DNA of 64,000 bases from Kocuria flava (GTDB lineage: Bacteria; Actinomycetota; Actinomycetes; Actinomycetales; Micrococcaceae). This document shows positions 39,793 through 47,679 of the stretch, one piece after another. The notes beneath the pieces were generated by a model. It saw only the letters and a program-made list of their open reading frames with translations. It was not told the DNA's origin and ran no database searches. Both the position numbers and the translations under genes were made by a program. Location of the stretch: assembly GCF_001482365.1 (NCBI RefSeq), contig NZ_CP013254.1, positions 1,922,001 to 1,986,000 of the forward strand, in the 5' to 3' direction. The first letter of the stretch is position 1; every line of letters begins with the position of its first letter.

Positions 39793-40446
39793 ATGGACAT
39801 CCGCAGCATCGCCCCCGAGGAGCTCGCCGACCGCACCAGCGAGCGCCGCACGGTGGCCTCCGAGACCGTCTACGAGGGGCACATCTGGGACGTGCGCCGC
39901 GACGAGTTCGAGCTCGCGGAGGGCACCGGCGCGCTCAGCCGCGACTACATCACCCACCCGGGGGCGGTCTCCGTGCTCGTGCTCGACGACGAGGACCGGG
40001 TGCTGCTGATCAACCAGTACCGCCGCCCGGTCGGGATGACGATGTGGGAGATCCCCGCCGGGCTGCTCGACGTGGCCGGCGAGGACCCGGCCGCGGCCGC
40101 GCGGCGTGAGCTCGCCGAGGAGGCCGACCTGCGGGCCGAGCGGTGGGCGGTGCTCGTGGACTTCCACAACAGCCCGGGGTCCTCGTCCGAGGCGAACCGC
40201 ATCTTCCTGGCCCGCGGCATCGGCGAGGTCCCCGAGGACCGGCTGCACGAGCGCGACGGTGAGGAGGCCGAGATCCACGGCGCCTGGGTCCCGCTCGACG
40301 ACGCGGTGCGGGCGGTGCTCGAGGGGCGGCTGAACTCCCCGGCGGCGGTCATCGGCCTGCTCGCCGCCCACGCCGCGCGGGCCGACGGCTACCGCAGCCT
40401 GCGCCCGGCCGACACCCCGTGGCCGGGGCACCCGGCCCACCGGTGA
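39793..40446 (+). CDS. NUDIX hydrolase (ADP-ribose pyrophosphatase-like)
   Basis: This 217-residue protein has an N-terminal strand region (SETVYEGHIWDVRRDEFEL), the INQYRRPVGMTMWEIPAGLLD segment typical of ADP-ribose pyrophosphatases, and the NUDIX box with core RELAEEADL. The usual Gly near the end of the box is Ala here. Its place between pyrG and xerD matches the M. tuberculosis ADP-ribose pyrophosphatase Rv1700. GGAAGGACC supports the ATG. Its stop overlaps xerD (GTGA). Confidence 0.9.
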   Translation: MDIRSIAPEELADRTSERRTVASETVYEGHIWDVRRDEFELAEGTGALSRDYITHPGAVSVLVLDDEDRVLLINQYRRPVGMTMWEIPAGLLDVAGEDPAAAARRELAEEADLRAERWAVLVDFHNSPGSSSEANRIFLARGIGEVPEDRLHERDGEEAEIHGAWVPLDDAVRAVLEGRLNSPAAVIGLLAAHAARADGYRSLRPADTPWPGHPAHR

Positions 40447-41669
40447 CCGCCCCGGCTCCGTCCGGGCGGGGACGTCCTGGGGCAGCGGACCCCGGGCGGC
40501 CCGCTGCGGGCGGACCGTCCGCAGCGGCGAGGGCCCCCGAGGGGTCCGGTGCCCTCGCCGGCGACGCCGGCGAGCGGGTCCCCGGCGAGCAGGTCCCCGC
40601 CGGGACGGACCGGCCGGAGGGCCGCCCGGCGGCGGCCGGCTCCGGGACCGGAACCCCCGCAGCGGACACCCCGCGCCCGGAGGTCCCGGGGGCGCCCGGG
40701 GCGGGCGAAGACGGGCCCGACGAGCTGGCCCGCGCCGCGGAGCGCTACCTGCAGCACCTGGCCGTGGAGCGCGGGCTGTCCGCCAACACCCTGACCGCCT
40801 ACCGGCGGGACCTGCGGCGCTACGCCGAGCACCTGCGCGCCCGCACCGACCCGCCGGTGACCGCGCCGCGGGCCGTGACCACCGGGCACGTGCGCGCGTT
40901 CCTGCGCGCCCTGCACGAGGGCACCGCGGAGCACCCGCCGCTGAGCACCCGCAGCGCCGCCCGCGTGCTCGTCGCCGTGCGGGGCGCCCACCGCTTCTGG
41001 GTCCTGGAGGGCCTCACCCGCACCGACCCGGCCGCGGCCGTGGCCCCGCCGACCCCGGGGATGCGCCTGCCCAAGGCCGTGCGCGTGGACGAGGTGGAGG
41101 CGCTGCTGGCCGCGACCGGGACGGAGACCCCCCAGCAGCTGCGCGACCGGGCGCTGCTGGAGGTGCTCTACTCGACCGGGGCGCGGATCTCCGAGGCGAT
41201 CGCCCTCGACGTCGACGACCTCTCCCGGGCCGTGCGCCGGGGCGGGGAGGAGACCGGGCTGCCGTTCGTGCGGCTGTTCGGCAAGGGCGGCAAGGAGCGG
41301 ATGGTGCCCCTGGGCTCGTGGGCCGTGCGCGCGGTCGACGACTGGCTCGTGCGCGGGCGGCCGGCGCTCGCGGCGCGGGGCCGCGGGACCCCCGCGCTGT
41401 TCCTCAACGCCCGCGGGGGCCGGATCAGCCGCCAGACGGCCTGGACGGCCGTGAAGGACGCCGCCGAGCGGGCCGGGCTCGGCGAGCGGATCACCCCGCA
41501 CACGCTGCGCCACTCCTTCGCCACCCACCTGCTCGAGGGCGGCGCGGACCTGCGGGTGGTCCAGGAGCTGCTCGGGCACGCGTCCGTGAGCACCACGCAG
41601 GTCTACACCCTCGTGTCGGTCGAGTCCCTGCGCGAGGTCTACGCCGCGGCCCACCCCCGCGCCCGGTAG
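40443..41669 (+). CDS. xerD: Site-specific tyrosine recombinase XerD with N-terminal extension
   Basis: XerD resolves chromosome dimers at dif together with XerC. The core (from about residue 95) has the SAM-like core-binding domain starting RAAERYLQHLAVERGLSANT and the catalytic domain with Arg in YSTGARISEA (about 248), Lys in FGKGGKERM, HTLRHSFATHLLEGG (about 353-367), LGHASVSTTQVYT and the nucleophile Tyr at about 388. At 408 residues it is ~100 longer than usual. The extra ~90 N-terminal residues are Gly/Ala/Pro/Arg-rich and appear disordered. No other ATG/GTG start lies in that stretch, and the GTG overlaps the NUDIX stop, so the extension seems real. XerC versus XerD is decided by synteny with pyrG. 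Confidence 0.9.
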   Translation: MTAPAPSGRGRPGAADPGRPAAGGPSAAARAPEGSGALAGDAGERVPGEQVPAGTDRPEGRPAAAGSGTGTPAADTPRPEVPGAPGAGEDGPDELARAAERYLQHLAVERGLSANTLTAYRRDLRRYAEHLRARTDPPVTAPRAVTTGHVRAFLRALHEGTAEHPPLSTRSAARVLVAVRGAHRFWVLEGLTRTDPAAAVAPPTPGMRLPKAVRVDEVEALLAATGTETPQQLRDRALLEVLYSTGARISEAIALDVDDLSRAVRRGGEETGLPFVRLFGKGGKERMVPLGSWAVRAVDDWLVRGRPALAARGRGTPALFLNARGGRISRQTAWTAVKDAAERAGLGERITPHTLRHSFATHLLEGGADLRVVQELLGHASVSTTQVYTLVSVESLREVYAAAHPRAR

Positions 41670-41764
41670 CCCACGGGCGGCCCTGCCGCCGGAGCCGGTC
41701 CGCCGTGCGGTCCCCGCGGCCGGTGGGGCCCGGAGGCCCTACCTGCGCGCGGCCCGGCGTCCTA

Positions 41765-41792
41765 CCCTGGATGTGCACCCGCACATCCAGGG
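41765..41792 (+). promoter_or_regulatory. Inverted repeat overlapping the promoter of the M15 peptidase gene
   Basis: A perfect 12-bp inverted repeat (41765-41776 against 41781-41792, 4-base loop) overlaps a -10-like TACCCT (41763-41768). It could be an operator or a hairpin at the 5' end of the mRNA. Confidence 0.5.
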
Positions 41793-41817
41793 GGCGGGTC
41801 CGAGGGATCGAGGCGCC

Positions 41818-42990
41818 GTGGAACGGGAACTGCTTGCCGGGGGCCGGGTGCGCCGGAGCCTGTCGGTCCTGCTGTGCGCGGCGGGGCTCGTGCTCGGGCC
41901 GGTCGTCGTCCCGGGGGGATCGGCGCCGGCCTCCGCCGCCACGGCCATCGAGGCGGAGCACGCCCGGCTCGGCGGGGTCGGCGGGCGGCTCGGCGCGGCC
42001 CTGGGCCCGGAACGCTGCGGGCTGCCGCGCGAGGGGTGCTGGCGGCGGTTCGAGCGGGGCCACGTCCACTGGTCGCCGGCCACGGGGGCCCGGGCCACCT
42101 GGGGTGCCGTGCGCGCCGCCTGGGCCGCCCAGGGGTGGGAGCGCGGGCCCCTGGGCTACCCGGTGGGCCGGGAGGTCTGCGGGCTGCGGGACGCCGGCTG
42201 CCGGCAGGCCTTCGAGGGCGGGGTGGTGCTGTGGTCACGGCCGAGCGGGGCCCACCCCACCGGGGGAGCGATCCGGGCGGCCTGGCTGCGCCACGGCGCC
42301 GAGCGGGGCGCCCTCGGCTACCCCGTCTCGGGCGAGAGCTGCTCCGGGGGTTCCTGCCGGCAGTCGTTCCAGCGCGGCCGGGCCGAGTGGTCCCGCGGCG
42401 GCGGCACCCGGGTCCACCGGGAGATCGACCGGGCCGCGTCCGTCCACGTCGTGGTCAACAAGCGCCGCCCGCTCGTGCCGGCCGACCACGCCCCGGCGGA
42501 CCTGAAGGCCGTGGAGGGCCAGCAGCTGCGCTCGGCCGCCGCCGCGGCACTGCGGCGGATGCAGCGGGCCGCGGCCGCGGACGGCGCTCCCTTCACGGTG
42601 GTCAGCGGCTACCGCTCCCACGCCGTGCAGGCGAGCCTCTACCAGCGCTACGTCGCCCTGTACGGGCAGGCGCAGGCCGACCTGATCTCCGCGCGGCCCG
42701 GCCACAGCGAGCACCAGACGGGCCTGGCCGTGGACATCGGCGACCCGGGCGGTGCCTGCGGTCTGCAGACCTGCTTCGAGCGCACCGCCGCCGGGGCCTG
42801 GGCGCGCGCCCACGCGCACGAGCACGGGTTCGTGGTGCGCTACCCGGCCGGGCACACGGCCACCACGGGCTACGCGTACGAGCCCTGGCACCTGCGCTGG
42901 GTCGGCGAGCACGTGGCCCGGGGCATGGTCGAGCAGGGCATCCCCACCCTCGAGCACTACATGGGACTGCCGCCGGCGCCGTCGTACTGA
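41818..42990 (+). CDS. Secreted LGFP-repeat D-alanyl-D-alanine carboxypeptidase (M15B, VanY-like)
   Basis: This is a 390-residue exported cell-wall enzyme. Residues 1-41 are a signal peptide (GRVRRS, hydrophobic core, ASA-A cleavage site). Residues ~60-200 contain about three LGFP repeats (ERGPLGYPVG, ERGALGYPVS and a degenerate first copy), each with a Cys pair (ERCGLPREGCW, VCGLRDAGC, SCSGGSC). LGFP repeats anchor proteins to the actinobacterial envelope. The C-terminal M15 domain has SGYRSHAVQASLYQRY, the zinc residues in GHSEHQTGLAVDIG (His ~296, Asp ~303) and YEPWHLRW (His ~358). It would trim peptidoglycan side chains. GTG 41818 is preceded by a GAGGGATCGAGG stretch. Confidence 0.88.
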   Translation: MERELLAGGRVRRSLSVLLCAAGLVLGPVVVPGGSAPASAATAIEAEHARLGGVGGRLGAALGPERCGLPREGCWRRFERGHVHWSPATGARATWGAVRAAWAAQGWERGPLGYPVGREVCGLRDAGCRQAFEGGVVLWSRPSGAHPTGGAIRAAWLRHGAERGALGYPVSGESCSGGSCRQSFQRGRAEWSRGGGTRVHREIDRAASVHVVVNKRRPLVPADHAPADLKAVEGQQLRSAAAAALRRMQRAAAADGAPFTVVSGYRSHAVQASLYQRYVALYGQAQADLISARPGHSEHQTGLAVDIGDPGGACGLQTCFERTAAGAWARAHAHEHGFVVRYPAGHTATTGYAYEPWHLRWVGEHVARGMVEQGIPTLEHYMGLPPAPSY

Positions 42991-43005
42991 CGGCACCGGC
43001 GGCAG
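42967..43005. terminator. Terminator overlapping the end of the M15 gene
   Basis: A 17-bp inverted repeat with one mismatch (42967-42983 against 42989-43005) has a 5-base loop and includes the last six codons and the stop codon of the peptidase gene. It also faces the convergent prpC. Confidence 0.7.
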
Positions 43006-43025
43006 GACCCGACGTGCGGGCGGGC

Positions 43026-44177
43026 TCAGGCGCCGGGCACGTGCCGCTCGTCGGGGCCGTTGTACTCCGACAGCGGGCGGATCAGGGAGTTGGCCGCGAC
43101 CTGCTCCATGACGTGCGCGGTCCAGCCCGTGATCCGGGCGGCGACGAACAGCGGGGTGAAGGTCGGGATGTCGAAGCCCATCAGCCAGTAGGTCGGCCCG
43201 GCGGGGTAGTCGAGGTTGGGCTTGATGTCCTTGGCCTCGCCCATGGCCTTCTCGAGGCCGTTGTACAGCCCCAGCAGCTCCGGGCGGCCGTAGTGGTCGA
43301 TCATCCGGTCCAGGGCCGCCTTCATCGTGGGCACCCGGGAGTCGCCGTGCTTGTAGACCCGGTGGCCGAAGCCCATGATCTTCTTCTTCGCCGCCAGCGC
43401 CTCCTCCATCCAGGCCTTGGCCCGGGCCTCGGCGTCCGCCGGGGACTCGTCGGCGCGGATGCCCAGCTCCTCGAAGGTCTCCATGACGGCCTCGTTGGCC
43501 CCGCCGTGCAGCGGGCCCTTGAGCGCGCCGATCGCCGCCGTGACCGCCGAGTGCAGGTCCGACAGGGTCGAGGTGACCACGCGGGCGGTGAACGTCGAGG
43601 CGTTGAAGGAGTGCTCGGCGTAGAGGATCATCGAGACGTTGAACGCCTCGACCACCGCCGGGTCGGCCTCCTCCCCGAAGGCCATCCACAGGAAGTTGGC
43701 GGAGTAGCCCAGGTCCTCGCGCGGGGCGACAGGCTCCTGGCCGCGGCGGCGGCGCTGGTCGTAGCAGACGACCGCCGGCATGGCCGCGAACAGCTTCTGG
43801 GCCTTGCGCAGGTTCGCCTCGGGGGAGGAGTCCTCCGCCTCGGGGTCCTGGGCGCCCAGGACGGAGGCCGCGGTGCGGCACACGTCCATGGGGTGACAGG
43901 TGGTCGGCAGCGCGTCGACGATCGCCTTCAGCTCCGGGGTCAGCGCGCGGTGGGCCCGCTCCCGGGCCGTGAACTCGGCCAGCTCCTCCTCCGTGGGCAG
44001 CTCGCCGGTCCACAGCAGCAGCGCCACCTGCTCCATCGAGCAGGACGCGGCCAGCTCCTGGACCGGGTAGCCGCGGTAGAGCAGCGAGTTGGTCTCGGGG
44101 TTGACCTTGGAGACGGCCGTGTAGTCGGCGACGACGCCGGCCAGGCCCTTGCGGACCTCGGTCTGGGACTCGGTCAT
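43026..44177 (-). CDS. prpC: 2-methylcitrate synthase
   Basis: PrpC joins propionyl-CoA and oxaloacetate to 2-methylcitrate and often has some citrate synthase activity. The 383-residue protein has LLYRGYPVQELA, GPLHGGANEAVM (about 222-233), the catalytic His in MGFGHRVYKHGDSR (about 270) and the catalytic Asp near GFDIPTFTPLF (about 337). Being the last gene of prpDBC in a methylcitrate operon supports PrpC over GltA. It ends close to the shared hairpin at 42967-43005. Confidence 0.93.
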   Translation of the reverse strand: MTESQTEVRKGLAGVVADYTAVSKVNPETNSLLYRGYPVQELAASCSMEQVALLLWTGELPTEEELAEFTARERAHRALTPELKAIVDALPTTCHPMDVCRTAASVLGAQDPEAEDSSPEANLRKAQKLFAAMPAVVCYDQRRRRGQEPVAPREDLGYSANFLWMAFGEEADPAVVEAFNVSMILYAEHSFNASTFTARVVTSTLSDLHSAVTAAIGALKGPLHGGANEAVMETFEELGIRADESPADAEARAKAWMEEALAAKKKIMGFGHRVYKHGDSRVPTMKAALDRMIDHYGRPELLGLYNGLEKAMGEAKDIKPNLDYPAGPTYWLMGFDIPTFTPLFVAARITGWTAHVMEQVAANSLIRPLSEYNGPDERHVPGA

Positions 44178-44215
44178 GAGGTTCTCCTGGGGGATCGGAA
44201 TGGGTGCGGGTCGGA

Positions 44216-45124
44216 TCAGCGGTGCAGGCCGGGGACCTCGAAGTCGAAGATCCCCGAGTCGAACCGGTTGTAGCCGGTGTAGTCCACGAGCTCGTAGAGC
44301 CGGGCGCGGGTGAGCATCTCGTCCACGGCGGCCTGCTGGGTGCCGTCGGCGCGCAGGGTGGTCAGCACCCGCTCCATCGCCCCGAGGGCGCTGCGCAGCA
44401 GCGTGACGGGGTAGATGACCATGTTGACCCCCACGTCCTGGAGCTGGTCAAGGGTGAACAGCTCCGACTTCCCGAACTCCGTCATGTTCGCCAGGATCGG
44501 CACGTCGACCGCGGCGCGCATGGCCTCGAACTCCGACAGGTCGGCCATCGCCTCCGGGAAGATCGCGTCCGCCCCGGCGTCGACGAGGGCCTTCGCCCGG
44601 TCGGTGGCGGCCTTCAGGCCATCCACCCCGCGGACGTCGGTGCGGGCCATCACCAGGAAGTCCGGGTCGCGGCGGGCCTGGGCGGCGGCGGCCACGCGCT
44701 TGACGGCCGTCTCCAGGTCCACGACGTTCTTCCCGTCCAGGTGCCCGCAGCGCTTGGGGTTGAACTGGTCCTCGATGTGGCACCCGGCAAGCCCCGCGTT
44801 CTCGAGCTCCTGCACGGTGCGGGCCACGTTCATCGGCTCGCCGAAGCCGGTGTCGGCGTCGACCAGGCACGGCAGGTCCGTGACCCGGGCGATCTGCCCG
44901 GCCCGCTGCGCGACCTCCGGCAGGGCCGTGAGGCCGATGTCCGGGAAGCCCAGCTCGTTGGCGAGCACGGCCCCGGAGATGTAGACGCCGTCGAAGCCCT
45001 GCTCGGCGATCAGCTTCGTGGACAGCGGGGTGAAGGCCCCGGGGAACTGCACGGTGCGCCCGGAGGAGAGCATCTCGCGCAGCGCCCGGCGCTTGGCCTC
45101 GGGGGTGGTGGTGGAGAACAGCAT
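44216..45124 (-). CDS. prpB: Methylisocitrate lyase
   Basis: PrpB splits 2-methylisocitrate into pyruvate and succinate. The 302-residue protein belongs to the isocitrate lyase/PEP mutase superfamily. It has TVQFPGAFTPLSTKLIAEQGFDGVYISG, the DADTGFGEP metal-site motif, the catalytic loop HIEDQFNPKRCGHLDGK (about 115-131) and ARTDVRGVDGL. ATG 45124 lies 2 bases after the prpD stop, with GAAGGGAG upstream; a longer open frame is the overlap with prpD. The PrpB-type KRCGH loop separates it from glyoxylate-cycle isocitrate lyase. Confidence 0.94.
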   Translation of the reverse strand: MLFSTTTPEAKRRALREMLSSGRTVQFPGAFTPLSTKLIAEQGFDGVYISGAVLANELGFPDIGLTALPEVAQRAGQIARVTDLPCLVDADTGFGEPMNVARTVQELENAGLAGCHIEDQFNPKRCGHLDGKNVVDLETAVKRVAAAAQARRDPDFLVMARTDVRGVDGLKAATDRAKALVDAGADAIFPEAMADLSEFEAMRAAVDVPILANMTEFGKSELFTLDQLQDVGVNMVIYPVTLLRSALGAMERVLTTLRADGTQQAAVDEMLTRARLYELVDYTGYNRFDSGIFDFEVPGLHR

Positions 45125-45126
45125 GC

Positions 45127-46647
45127 TCAGAAGACTCCCTTCGTGCCGGTGCGCAGGGTGCGGGCGGCGGTGACGTTGAGCGCGTCCAGCTCCCCGGCCC
45201 CGAGCGAGGTGAGGTTCTCGGCCGCGGCGATGAACCGGTCGAGCTCGGCGTCCTCGACGATGCCCTCCGCCAGGGTGCGCAGTTTCGCGACGTACTGCTC
45301 GCGGGCGAAGGGACGGGCGCCCAGCGGGTGGGCGTCGGCCACCGCGATCTCCTCGACGACGGTGGACCCGTCCGACAGGACGATCTCGGCGCGGCCGCCG
45401 AAGGCCTTCTCCTGGGGGTCGAGGGAGTGGTAGCGGCGGGTCCACTCGGCGTCCTCGGCGGTGGTGACCTTGTGCCACAGGGACACCGTGTCGGGGCGGC
45501 CGGCGCGCTCCGGGGCGTAGGAGTCCACGTGGTGCCAGGCGCCGTCCTGGAGGGCGACCGTGAAGATGTAGGGGATCGAGTGGTCGAGGGTCTCCCGGGT
45601 GGCGGCCGGGTCGTACTTCTGCGGGTCCCCCGCCCCGGAGCCGATCACGTAGTGGGTGTGGTGGGAGGTGTGCAGCACGATCCGCTCGATCCGGGAGGGA
45701 TCGGCCAGCTCGGGGCGCTCGCGGTGCAGCTTCCGGGCGAGGTCGATCCAGGCCTGGGCCTGGTACTCGGCGGAGTGCTCCTTGGTGTAGGTGTCGAGGA
45801 TGGCCCGCTTGGCCTCGCCCGGGGCGGGCAGCGGCACCTCGTAGCAGGCCCCGGGGCCGTCCAGCAGCCACGCGATGACGCCGTCCTCGCCCTCGTAGAT
45901 GGGGGTGGGGGAGGTCTGCCCGCGCATCGCCCGGTCGACGGCCTCGACGGCCATCTTGCCGGCGAAGGCGGGGGCGTGGGCCTTCCACGTGGAGATCTCG
46001 CCCTTGCGGGACTGACGCGTCGCGGTCGTGGTGTGCAGGCCCTGGCCGATGGCGTGGAAGATCGTCGGCACGTCGAGCCCGAGCAGCGTCCCGATCCCGG
46101 CCGCGGCGGAGGGGCCGAGGTGGGCCACGTGGTCGATCTTGTGCTTGTGCAGGCAGATCGACTTCACCAGGTCGACCTGGAGCTCGTAGCCGGTGGCGAT
46201 CCCGCGCACCAGGTCCGCACCGGAGGCCCCGGCGTGCTGGGCGACGGCGAGGATCGGCGGGATGTTGTCCCCGGGGTGGGAGTACTCCGCGGCCAGGAAG
46301 GTGTCGTGGTAGTCGAGCTCGCGCACTGCCACGCCGTTGGCCCAGGCCGCCCACTCGGGGGAGACCTTCCGCTCGCCGGGGTGCACGCCGAACAGCGCCG
46401 AGCCGGTGCCGCCGGGGGTCGCGGCGTGGGCCAGGGCCTGGTCGCGGGCGGAGACGATCGGGCCCCGGTCCAGGGAGGCGATGGCCACGGAGGCGTTGTC
46501 GAGGATCCGGTTGATCACCATCTCGGTGACCTCGGGGGTCACCTCGACCGGATCGGCGGCGACCTCGGCCATCTTCCAGGCCAGCTGCTCCTCGCGGGGC
46601 AGGTTGTCCGCGGACGGGTGGACGCGCACGGTGTGCAGGACGGTCAT
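45127..46647 (-). CDS. prpD: 2-methylcitrate dehydratase
   Basis: PrpD dehydrates 2-methylcitrate to 2-methylaconitate. The 506-residue protein belongs to the MmgE/PrpD family. It has VINRILDNASVAIAS, AVRELDYHDTFLAAEYSHPGDNIPPILAVAQ, the ATGYELQVDLVKSICLH segment and HVDSYAPERAGRP. No iron-sulfur motif is present, as expected for PrpD. ATG 46647 is preceded by GAGGAAG on the minus strand. It is the first enzyme gene after the GntR regulator, 86 bases downstream of it. Confidence 0.94.
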   Translation of the reverse strand: MTVLHTVRVHPSADNLPREEQLAWKMAEVAADPVEVTPEVTEMVINRILDNASVAIASLDRGPIVSARDQALAHAATPGGTGSALFGVHPGERKVSPEWAAWANGVAVRELDYHDTFLAAEYSHPGDNIPPILAVAQHAGASGADLVRGIATGYELQVDLVKSICLHKHKIDHVAHLGPSAAAGIGTLLGLDVPTIFHAIGQGLHTTTATRQSRKGEISTWKAHAPAFAGKMAVEAVDRAMRGQTSPTPIYEGEDGVIAWLLDGPGACYEVPLPAPGEAKRAILDTYTKEHSAEYQAQAWIDLARKLHRERPELADPSRIERIVLHTSHHTHYVIGSGAGDPQKYDPAATRETLDHSIPYIFTVALQDGAWHHVDSYAPERAGRPDTVSLWHKVTTAEDAEWTRRYHSLDPQEKAFGGRAEIVLSDGSTVVEEIAVADAHPLGARPFAREQYVAKLRTLAEGIVEDAELDRFIAAAENLTSLGAGELDALNVTAARTLRTGTKGVF

Positions 46648-46733
46648 GGGTCTTCCTCTCGGGTGTTCCGGTCGGGGCGGTCGGTGGTTCGGGGGTGCGT
46701 GGGCCGGGGGCGGGCCCGCCGTGCCGGGCGGGC

Positions 46734-47399
46734 TCAGCCGGCCTCGTCCAGCGGCGGGGCGGGGGCCACCCACTCGCGCACGGGCGTGGTGAGCACCGCC
46801 TGCAGCGAGTTGGCCAGGTGGACGCGGGTGGCGGCCTCGGCGAGCTCCTCGGCGCCCGCGGCGATCGCCCGGGCGATCTGGGCGTGCTCGGCGGCGGCCC
46901 GCACGAGACGGTCGGGGTTGGTGCGGGAGAGCTTGCGCACCCGCGCCAGGTGCAGGCGCAGGGAGCGCTGGGCGGAGGCGAGGTAGGTGTTGCCGGCGGC
47001 CTCGTCGATGGCCCGGTCCATGCGCTCGACGAGCTCGTAGTAGCCGCCCCGCTCCGCCCCCGGGGCCGCGGCTGCCTCCAGCTCGGCGGCCAGGCCCTCG
47101 AAGACCCGGGGGTCGCGGCGGCGCGCGGCGAGCCGGGCCGCCCGGCAGTCCAGGGCCTCCCGCAGCTCGAACAGCGCGCGGACGTCCTCGAGGGAGACCT
47201 GGGAGACGACGACCCCGCGGCCGCGGTGGGGCTCCGCGAGCCCGTCCGCCGTCAGCCGGCTCAGGGCCTCGCGCACGGGCGTGCGGGAGATGCCGAAGCG
47301 CTCGGACTGCTCGACCTCGCCGAGCAGCTGCCCCGGCAGCAGCCGCCACTCGACGATGTCCTCGCGCAGGGCCTGGTAGGCGCGCTCGCTGGCTCGCAC
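46734..47399 (-). CDS. GntR-family transcriptional regulator (FCD/FadR type), likely controlling prp genes
   Basis: This 221-residue regulator has an N-terminal winged helix-turn-helix (about 3-68; VEQSERFGISRTPVREALSRLTADGLAE) and a helical FCD ligand-binding domain (about 75-205; RALFELREALDCRAARLA, and H residues in ARVRKLS and AAEHAQIARAI that often bind metal/carboxylate). GTG 47399 is chosen because AAGGAGG lies five bases before it on the minus strand; two in-frame ATGs further upstream (47462, 47474) lack such a site. It leads gntR-prpD-prpB-prpC and faces prpE across a region with two identical palindromes. Its effector is probably a methylcitrate-pathway intermediate; that is inferred. 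Confidence 0.9.
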   Translation of the reverse strand: MRASERAYQALREDIVEWRLLPGQLLGEVEQSERFGISRTPVREALSRLTADGLAEPHRGRGVVVSQVSLEDVRALFELREALDCRAARLAARRRDPRVFEGLAAELEAAAAPGAERGGYYELVERMDRAIDEAAGNTYLASAQRSLRLHLARVRKLSRTNPDRLVRAAAEHAQIARAIAAGAEELAEAATRVHLANSLQAVLTTPVREWVAPAPPLDEAG

Positions 47400-47479
47400 G
47401 GCGGCCTCCTTCCTCGCTCCCGGTCCGCGGCCGGGGGCCGCGGGTCCGGTCCGGTGATCCATCTCACAGGACATCGTCA

Positions 47480-47489
47480 GTGTATACAC
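47480..47489. promoter_or_regulatory. Putative GntR operator 1
   Basis: Perfect palindrome GTGTATACAC, identical to the one at 47544-47553. It fits the TNGTNNNACNA-like form of FadR/FCD-type GntR sites. Confidence 0.68.
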
Positions 47490-47543
47490 AACAGCCCCAG
47501 GTTAGCTAGGTTCCGGCCAGATGTCCCGAACTTTCCGCCAGTT

Positions 47544-47553
47544 GTGTATACAC
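47544..47553. promoter_or_regulatory. Putative GntR operator 2
   Basis: Second GTGTATACAC palindrome, centred 64 bases (about six helical turns) from the first and just upstream of the prpE -35 box. Confidence 0.68.
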
Positions 47554-47558
47554 ACCCC

Positions 47559-47587
47559 TTGTCGGGTGTGATCCCTGCCACTAGATT
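47559..47587 (+). promoter_or_regulatory. Putative promoter of prpE
   Basis: TTGTCG (47559-47564) and TAGATT (47582-47587) are 17 bases apart. Transcription would start near 47594, giving an ~86-base leader ending in GGAGG (47671-47675). Confidence 0.65.
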
Positions 47588-47679
47588 GGCAGACACGACC
47601 AGCGCCCTGCCGCCGCCCCGCCCGCGTGCCGACGCGGGCGGGGCGGCCGGCACGGCACCCGCGAGGCACCGGAGGAACC

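Noticed and set aside
40443..41669. Phage integrase rather than XerD
   Set aside because: The pyrG-NUDIX-recombinase order and the core motifs fit the housekeeping XerD; there are no phage genes nearby.
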